Assembly: GCA_937872165.1 (NCBI GenBank)
Contig: CALMOR010000041.1
Coordinates: forward strand, 1-5,217
Source: an uncultured Burkholderiales bacterium
GTDB taxonomy: Bacteria > Pseudomonadota > Gammaproteobacteria > Burkholderiales > Burkholderiaceae_D
Length of the DNA: 5,217 bases
Reading direction: 5' to 3'
The translations under genes were made by a program, and so were the position numbers. This document shows, in pieces, positions 1-3,999 of this stretch. The notes beneath the pieces are model-generated. The model saw only the letters and a program-made list of their open reading frames with translations, was not told where the DNA came from and ran no database searches. The stretch's first letter is position 1, and each line of letters starts with the position of its first letter.

Positions 1-511
1 CGATGAAGACGCCTTCGTCGCGCAACGGCGTCAACGCGCGACCCGCGATCGCGTGCTCGCGAGCGTCGAGACCGGCGCGCAACGACAGCTGCACGATCGG
101 GACGTCGGCGTCGGGTGCGATCAGCATCATCGGCACGAAGACGCCGTGGTCGTAGCCGCGCGCATCGTCGGATCCTTCCGGCAGACCGGCGTCGGCCAGC
201 AGTCGACGGATGCGCGACGCGAGCGCCTCGCTCCCACCCGGCGCGTATGCGAAGCGATAGGTGTGCGGCGGGAACCCGCTGTAGTCGAACAGCAGCGCGG
301 GACTCGCGGCGCTGCCGACCGTGAAGCGCGGTTCCTCCCAGTGCGCGGACACCATCGCGATGGCCTTCGGCCGCTGCGGCAGCGTGGACAGGACGCCGCG
401 CAGGTACTCGGCCATGCGGTCCCACGCGTGCGGCGGACTCCAGTCCATGAAGAAGCACGGCCCGGCGCCGTGCGGGATGTACAGGGCCGGCATGCGCGAA
501 GACGCGCTCAT
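1..511 (-). CDS. DODA-type class III extradiol ring-cleavage dioxygenase (3' end cut by window edge)
   Basis: Visible are the first 170 residues of a LigB-fold (DODA/YgiD-like) non-haem metal dioxygenase; family members run to about 260 residues, so roughly the last third lies beyond position 1. Family hallmarks seen: PHGAGP near the N-terminus (H14), SAHWEE (H57), FPPHTY (H83) and YDHGVFVPM (H122). H14, H57 and H122 are the likely metal ligands by family analogy, and a further conserved His is expected in the missing part. The last visible residues, LRDEGVFI, match the strand that normally leads into that part. The family opens catechol-type rings, for example DOPA, in the cytoplasm; the substrate here cannot be read from sequence. 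The ATG at 511 has a good Shine-Dalgarno (GGGGAG, 518-523) six nt upstream, which favours it over the ATG at residue 7. It starts 18 nt after the small gene upstream, so it is probably co-transcribed and translated from its own ribosome binding site. Confidence 0.9.
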   Translation of the reverse strand, partial: MSASSRMPALYIPHGAGPCFFMDWSPPHAWDRMAEYLRGVLSTLPQRPKAIAMVSAHWEEPRFTVGSAASPALLFDYSGFPPHTYRFAYAPGGSEALASRIRRLLADAGLPEGSDDARGYDHGVFVPMMLIAPDADVPIVQLSLRAGLDAREHAIAGRALTPLRDEGVFI

Positions 512-529
512 CGATCGCTCCCCGGTGCG

Positions 530-796
530 TCAGTAGACGTCGCCGTTCTCTTCGATCTTCCGGTCCTCGTACGGAGCGACGACGCGACGCTGGAACTCGG
601 CTTTGCAACTGTCGAGCGCGCCGACGACGGCGTTGAGGTGTTCGTAGCGCAGACCCTTGGCGTCGATGTAGGCCTTGGCCATCAGCGAGATCATGTAGTT
701 GAGGTCGCCGGCCGTGGTGGTGTCGTCGATCGCGGCGACGATCGCGTCGGTGGCGCCGGTCAGCTTGGCCCGGTCGATGGGAAGGATGTACGGCAT
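530..796 (-). CDS. Small conserved protein of unknown function, DUF6899-like (88 aa)
   Basis: This complete 88-residue protein resembles, from memory, the family annotated as DUF6899, found in bacteria and phages. It starts MPYI. The middle is GDLNYMISLMAKAYI (30-44), and the C-terminus RRVVAPYEDRKIEENGDVY (70-88) is the most recognisable part. It is predicted soluble and mostly helical, with no signal peptide, membrane segment or metal motif; there is a single Cys (C64). Function is unknown. The ATG at 796 has GAGGAC (801-806) as its Shine-Dalgarno, but that sequence is also one arm of a hairpin. The gene lies 40 nt downstream of the algR-type gene and 18 nt upstream of the dioxygenase, on the same strand. 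Codon composition matches the neighbours, so nothing suggests recent acquisition. The gene call is firm; the family name is less certain. Confidence 0.85.
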   Translation of the reverse strand: MPYILPIDRAKLTGATDAIVAAIDDTTTAGDLNYMISLMAKAYIDAKGLRYEHLNAVVGALDSCKAEFQRRVVAPYEDRKIEENGDVY

Positions 797-800
797 GGAT

Positions 801-819
801 GTCCTCGATCGTGGAGGAC
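801..819 (-). promoter_or_regulatory. Hairpin covering the Shine-Dalgarno of the small DUF6899-like gene
   Basis: In the minus-strand transcript GTCCTC (819-814) and GAGGAC (806-801) are exact reverse complements around a 7-nt loop, CACGATC. The downstream arm is the apparent ribosome binding site, ending 4 nt before the ATG at 796. Folding would hide it and lower translation. The structure is seen directly; any regulatory role is inference, because a 6-bp stem can arise by chance in GC-rich DNA. Confidence 0.4.
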
Positions 820-848
820 CGCATTATCGCGCGGCATCAGGACCGCAT
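815..848. repeat. 10-bp direct repeat spanning the algR stop and the following gap
   Basis: AGGACCGCAT occurs at 815-824 and again at 839-848, a period of 24 bp. The right copy covers the last codons and stop of the regulator gene; the left copy lies in the gap before the small gene and overlaps the upstream arm of the 801-819 hairpin. It could be a small duplication or a paired protein-binding site. There is no positive evidence for either. Confidence 0.35.
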
Positions 849-1652
849 CGTCTCCTTGACGATCGGCCACTGGCGGCGACTGACCGGCAGCCGCTCGGTC
901 ACGTCGCGCAGCGTGACGACCCAGTGCGGCTCGCCGACGCTGTCGCCGGCGACGCTCTCGACCCGCTCGAAGCCCGAGATCGCGCGGCGGGCGACCAGCG
1001 CGTTGCGATGCACGCGCACGAAGCGGTCCGCGAACTCGTTCTCCAGATCGACCAGCGGCTCCTCGGTCAGGTACTCGCGGTCGGCCGTGCGGATGGTGAT
1101 GTACTTGAGCTCGGCCTTCAGGTAGACGATGTCGTCGACCGGGATCAGCATCACGCGACCGCGCTCGACGACGGCGATGGTGTCGCGGCGTCGCCCCTGC
1201 GCCTCGCCGGACTCGCGGGCCACCGCGGCGATGGCCGGCGCCTGCTTCGCGGCCATCGCCCGGACCCGCTTCAGCGCGTCGAGCAGACGGGTCGCGCGGA
1301 CCGGCTTCATCAGGTAGTCGAGCGCGTGGACCTCGAAAGCCTTGACCGCGTATTCGTCGAAGGCCGTGACGAACACGATGGCGGGCGGCTCCGGCAGCGC
1401 GCCGAGATGCCGCGCGAGTTCGATGCCGGTCATGCCGGGCATCTGCACGTCGATCAGCGCGACGTCGGCCGGTGTCTCCGCCAGCCGGTCGAGCGCGGCG
1501 CGGCCGCTGGCCGCCTCGCCGACGAGGACGTGCGGGAAGTCGGACGCGAGGTCCGACAGCAGGTCCAGGAGCCGCGCGCGCGCGGGCGCTTCGTCGTCGA
1601 CGACGAGGATGCGGGACTTGGCTGCGGCTGCGATGGCGTTTGCGTCAGTCAT
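837..1652 (-). CDS. algR: AlgR-type LytTR response regulator
   Basis: A 271-residue cytoplasmic transcription regulator, the likely partner of the sensor kinase encoded just upstream. The receiver domain (about 14-132) has the acidic pocket D19-D20, phosphoacceptor D68 in the LIDVQMPGMTG motif, T96 and K116 in YLMKPV. A linker follows, then a LytTR DNA-binding domain (about 157-268) with VDDIVYLKAELKY, a core strand of the fold, and FVRVHRNALVARR. LytTR domains bind direct-repeat DNA sites through a beta fold rather than a helix-turn-helix. AlgR of Pseudomonas is slightly shorter (about 248 residues, phosphorylated at D54); here about 14 extra residues precede the receiver. The ATG at 1652 is supported by GGAGA (1659-1663) with a 6-nt spacer, and no alternative start lies nearer the receiver. 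The kinase stop is 39 nt upstream. In Pseudomonas AlgR controls alginate, type IV pili and virulence genes; targets here are unknown. Confidence 0.95.
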   Translation of the reverse strand: MTDANAIAAAAKSRILVVDDEAPARARLLDLLSDLASDFPHVLVGEAASGRAALDRLAETPADVALIDVQMPGMTGIELARHLGALPEPPAIVFVTAFDEYAVKAFEVHALDYLMKPVRATRLLDALKRVRAMAAKQAPAIAAVARESGEAQGRRRDTIAVVERGRVMLIPVDDIVYLKAELKYITIRTADREYLTEEPLVDLENEFADRFVRVHRNALVARRAISGFERVESVAGDSVGEPHWVVTLRDVTERLPVSRRQWPIVKETMRS

Positions 1653-1691
1653 GGCGGGTCTCCGATCGCGAAGGACTCGATGCGGGCGACA

Positions 1692-2834
1692 TCATGACGC
1701 AGGTCGGCCGGCCCGCGGCGTTCTGCGCCGTTCGGCCGGCAGGCGGATCTGCACGACGTAGCGGCCGTCGCGCACGGTGCTGTCGATGGTCGCCTCGAGG
1801 TCGTGGATCAGCGCGAGCCGCTGCCGCACGTTGTCGAGGCCCATGCGATTGCCGCGCGTGGCCTCCGCGGAGACCGTGCCCTGCCATGGATTGGTGATGG
1901 CGACATCCACGTAGCGACCGTTGCGGCGGATCGCGATCGTGATCGTGCCCGGGGCGGTCGCCGGTTCGATGCCGTGATGGACCGCGTTCTCGATCAGCGG
2001 CTGCAGCAACAGCGTCGGCACGAGCGCGGCGAGCGCGCCGTCGTCGACTTCCCAGGTCGTCGCGAGCCGGTCGCCGAGCCGCAACTGCTCGATCGCGAGG
2101 TACTGCTTGCAGAGGCCGATCTCGTTCTCGAGCGGCACCCGCTCGCGGCTGTCGCGCATCAGCACGCGGAACAGGTCGGCGACGTCCTCGAGCAGCGTCT
2201 CGGCGCGCCGCGGGTCGGAGCGGATCAGCCCGAGCGCCGCGTTGAGGCTGTTGAAGAGGAAGTGCGGACGGATGCGCGACTGCAGCGCCTGCAGCTGCGC
2301 TTCGGCGAGGGCGGGCGAGTAGGCGCGCTCGCGCAGCCTCGCCCAATACAGCACCGACGCGGTCAAGAGCAGCGAGAAGGCCGCGTCGCGCCAGCCCGCC
2401 GTGGCGCCGAACGAGTCGATGCCGCGCGTGAGTCGTTGCGCGAAGAAGGTCAGTGCGGACGGCAGCAGCAGCGCGGCCGCGAACTGCAGCGGGTGCGGCC
2501 AGCGCCAGGTCGCGCGTCGTATCAGGCAACCGAAGAAGAGGCTCCCGATCAGCACCGGCTCGACCAGCATGGCCAGGCGCAGCCACTGGTCGAGCCATGC
2601 CGCGGTCGATGGCGACTGGATGGCGGCGACGCAGAAGAAGAGCAGGTTGACGGCCACGACGATGCGCAGCATCAGCCCCAGGTTGCACCAGTCGGGGACC
2701 GGGCTGTCGACCGCGAGCTCGGCCTCCTCGAGCATCTCGTCGAACGCGCCGGTCGCGGCCGTGAGGCCGGTCGGATCGTGCGGCGGGCCGCGCTCCGGGT
2801 CGACGGGGACGCGCTCTTCGTTCGTCGGAGGCAA
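1692..2834 (-). CDS. algZ: AlgZ/LytS-type sensor histidine kinase
   Basis: This membrane histidine kinase should phosphorylate the adjacent AlgR-type regulator. Numbered from the TTG at 2834 (380 aa): a hydrophilic N-terminus (1-48), about four membrane segments (roughly 54-72, 86-105, 114-133, 150-165), a short linker, and the His-kinase domain with RPHFLFNSLN (phosphoacceptor H191). The ATPase-like domain has LLLQPLIENAVHHGIE (N-box, N283) and NRMGLDNVRQRL (330-340). The usual D-x-G-x-G ATP-lid motif is not obvious; VAITNPWQG occupies its place. There is no separate periplasmic sensor domain. The start is uncertain: the first ATG is at 2735 (347 aa), but the 32 codons between it and the in-frame TTG have GC at 29 third positions, as expected of coding DNA, and this falls clearly upstream of the TTG. 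Neither start has a clear Shine-Dalgarno. Kinase identity is secure; the exact N-terminus is not. Confidence 0.92.
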   Translation of the reverse strand: MPPTNEERVPVDPERGPPHDPTGLTAATGAFDEMLEEAELAVDSPVPDWCNLGLMLRIVVAVNLLFFCVAAIQSPSTAAWLDQWLRLAMLVEPVLIGSLFFGCLIRRATWRWPHPLQFAAALLLPSALTFFAQRLTRGIDSFGATAGWRDAAFSLLLTASVLYWARLRERAYSPALAEAQLQALQSRIRPHFLFNSLNAALGLIRSDPRRAETLLEDVADLFRVLMRDSRERVPLENEIGLCKQYLAIEQLRLGDRLATTWEVDDGALAALVPTLLLQPLIENAVHHGIEPATAPGTITIAIRRNGRYVDVAITNPWQGTVSAEATRGNRMGLDNVRQRLALIHDLEATIDSTVRDGRYVVQIRLPAERRRTPRAGRPAS

Positions 2835-2864
2835 GGTGGGATGACGCGGCGAGGGAGGCGGTGG

Positions 2865-2893
2865 AGGGTACCGAAGCGGTCCGCGACTGGCAA
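2865..2893 (-). promoter_or_regulatory. Candidate sigma-70 promoter for the algZ-algR operon
   Basis: Reading leftwards, TTGCCA (2893-2888; 5 of 6 to the -35 consensus) is followed after exactly 17 nt by TACCCT (2870-2865; keeps the first TA and last T of the -10). Transcription would begin near 2858, leaving a leader of about 20-25 nt before the TTG at 2834. The weak -10 makes this a moderate prediction only. Confidence 0.4.
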
Positions 2894-2920
2894 CGCCGGA
2901 CGGTTGGACGGCGGTGTCCG

Positions 2921-2926
2921 TAGAAT
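2921..2926 (+). promoter_or_regulatory. Candidate -10 element for the hydrolase gene
   Basis: TAGAAT matches the -10 consensus at 5 of 6 positions and lies 28 nt before the ATG at 2955, a sensible distance for a promoter with a short leader. No -35 is found at 16-18 nt spacing; TTGGAC (2904-2909) is only 11 nt away, too close for a standard promoter. An activator-dependent promoter or coincidence are both possible. Confidence 0.3.
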
Positions 2927-2954
2927 CGGCGGTCCCGCCCCGTGACGGACTCCC

Positions 2955-3944
2955 ATGTCGGGCAATCGTTACTACCGAGGTCCGCCCTCGGATCACTTCG
3001 ACGGCCGGCGCTTCTTCAACCCGCACCACCCGGGCACCGACCGCAGTCTCGCCGAGCTGCTGCGTTGGCAGCGTAGCGGCGCGCGGCAAGCGTGGCCGAA
3101 GCAGGTGCCCGGTCGCCGGGTCGTCCCGGCGACCCGCGTCGACGGGCTTTCGGTGACGATGGTCGGTCATGCGACGGTGCTGATCCAGGTCGCCGGCCGC
3201 AACCTGCTGGTCGACCCGGTGTGGGCGGAGCGCGCGAGCCCGGTCCGGTGGGCCGGTCCGCGGCGGGTCAACGCGCCGGGCATCGACTTCGAGCGGCTGC
3301 CGACGATCGACGTCGTGCTGCTGACCCACAACCACTACGACCACCTCGACCTCGCGACGCTGCGGCGCCTGTGGCATCGCGACCGGCCGCGGGTCGTGGC
3401 GCCGCTCGGCAACGAGGTCACGCTCGCCCATGCGGCGAAGGACCTGCGGGTCGAGGCGCTCGACTGGCGGCAGAGCCTCGACCTCGGCGCCGGCTCGACC
3501 GTGTGGCTGCACCCGGCGAACCACTGGTCCTCGCGCACGCCTTTCGATCGCCGCATGGCGCTGTGGGGCGGCTTCGTCGTCGAGACGCCGGCCGCCACGG
3601 TCTACGACAGCGGCGACACGGGCTACGGCGACGGCCGCATCTTCCGCGAGCTGAAGGAGCGGTATCCCAGCATCGATCTCGCGATCCTGCCGATCGGCGC
3701 CTACGCGCCGCGCTGGTTCATGGCGGCCCAGCACATCGACCCCGCGGAAGCGGTGCAGGTCCTGCTCGACTGCGGAGCCGCGCAGGCGATCGGCGTCCAC
3801 TGGGGCACGTTCCAGCTGACCGACGAGGCGCGGACCGCGCCGCGCGATGCGCTGGCCGACGAACTCGAACGGCGCGGACTGCCCGGCTCGCGCTTCGCTG
3901 CGCTCGAACCCGGCGATACCTGGGTCGGGGGCGCTGAGGTCTAA
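2955..3944 (+). CDS. NAPE-PLD/RomA-like metallo-beta-lactamase-fold hydrolase
   Basis: A 329-residue zinc hydrolase of the metallo-beta-lactamase superfamily, in the branch holding N-acyl-phosphatidylethanolamine phospholipase D and bacterial RomA/UlaG-like proteins. Landmarks in order: VGHATVLIQ (70-78), LLVDPVW (84-90), the metal motif THNHYDHLD (H125, H127, D129, H130), PANHWSSR (H190), YDSGDTGYG (bridging D221), AQHIDPAEA (H260) and GVHWGTFQL (H282). All the ligands expected from human NAPE-PLD are present, so the enzyme should be active. There is no signal peptide, lipobox or membrane segment, so it is probably cytoplasmic or membrane-peripheral. The substrate is not certain: a phospholipid-type phosphodiester is the family precedent, but many bacterial members are uncharacterised. 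The ATG at 2955 has only a weak Shine-Dalgarno (ACGGA). It is transcribed away from algZ and towards argH, ending 55 nt before it. Confidence 0.93.
   Translation: MSGNRYYRGPPSDHFDGRRFFNPHHPGTDRSLAELLRWQRSGARQAWPKQVPGRRVVPATRVDGLSVTMVGHATVLIQVAGRNLLVDPVWAERASPVRWAGPRRVNAPGIDFERLPTIDVVLLTHNHYDHLDLATLRRLWHRDRPRVVAPLGNEVTLAHAAKDLRVEALDWRQSLDLGAGSTVWLHPANHWSSRTPFDRRMALWGGFVVETPAATVYDSGDTGYGDGRIFRELKERYPSIDLAILPIGAYAPRWFMAAQHIDPAEAVQVLLDCGAAQAIGVHWGTFQLTDEARTAPRDALADELERRGLPGSRFAALEPGDTWVGGAEV
3111..3134. repeat. Perfect 10-bp inverted repeat with 4-nt loop inside the hydrolase gene
   Basis: GGTCGCCGGG (3111-3120), loop TCGT, then CCCGGCGACC (3125-3134) are exact reverse complements with nine GC pairs in ten. 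They fall in the codons for about residues 53-60, before the catalytic domain motifs. The transcript would form a very stable hairpin early in the gene. A function is not shown; GC-rich coding DNA produces such structures occasionally. Confidence 0.6.
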
Positions 3945-3956
3945 TGGCGGACCCGA

Positions 3957-3979
3957 CGCGGTCGACGACCGTCGACGCG
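3957..3979 (+). other. Hairpin in the gap between the hydrolase gene and argH
   Basis: CGC (3957-3959) and GTCGAC (3961-3966) pair with GTCGAC (3971-3976) and GCG (3977-3979) around a GACC loop, a nine-pair stem with one bulged G at 3960. It begins 12 nt after the hydrolase stop and ends 20 nt before the argH ATG. No T-run follows, so it is not a standard intrinsic terminator. It could stabilise or process a shared transcript, or modulate argH expression. The rest of the 55-nt gap shows no convincing promoter. Confidence 0.45.
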
Positions 3980-3999
3980 AAGCCTTCGAACCGATCACG

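Larger units (their letters stand above)
2835..2954. promoter_or_regulatory. Divergent intergenic region between the kinase and the hydrolase
   Basis: About 120 bp separate the TTG of the minus-strand kinase gene from the ATG of the plus-strand hydrolase gene, and should carry the promoters of both blocks. On the minus strand the region reads in frame with the kinase but is proline-rich, has no start codon and has weaker GC preference at third positions, so I treat it as non-coding. Candidate promoter elements within it are listed separately. Confidence 0.6.

Noticed and set aside
44..64. Two adjacent 10-bp palindromes, CGCGATCGCG (44-53) and GCTCGCGAGC (55-64).
   Set aside because: Short CG-rich palindromes are common at this base composition, and both lie inside the dioxygenase coding sequence.
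825..832. GATAAT on the minus strand (about 822-830) as a -10 promoter element for the small gene and dioxygenase.
   Set aside because: It matches 5 of 6 bases, but no reasonable -35 exists at 16-18 nt upstream, and the genes can be read from the algZ-algR operon.
53..859. 268-codon plus-strand open frame opposite the dioxygenase and small gene.
   Set aside because: Both minus-strand genes have good ribosome binding sites and family motifs; the plus-strand product has none.
699..1697. 332-codon plus-strand open frame opposite algR.
   Set aside because: It is antisense to a response regulator with complete receiver and LytTR domains, and its product has no recognisable motif.
1803..2945. 380-codon plus-strand open frame opposite the kinase gene.
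   Set aside because: Antisense shadow: the Arg/Gln/Glu-rich product lacks domains, while the minus strand encodes a clear histidine kinase.
3957..3979. Intrinsic terminator for the hydrolase gene.
   Set aside because: The stem is present, but no T-rich tract follows it on the plus strand; it is kept only as an unassigned hairpin.
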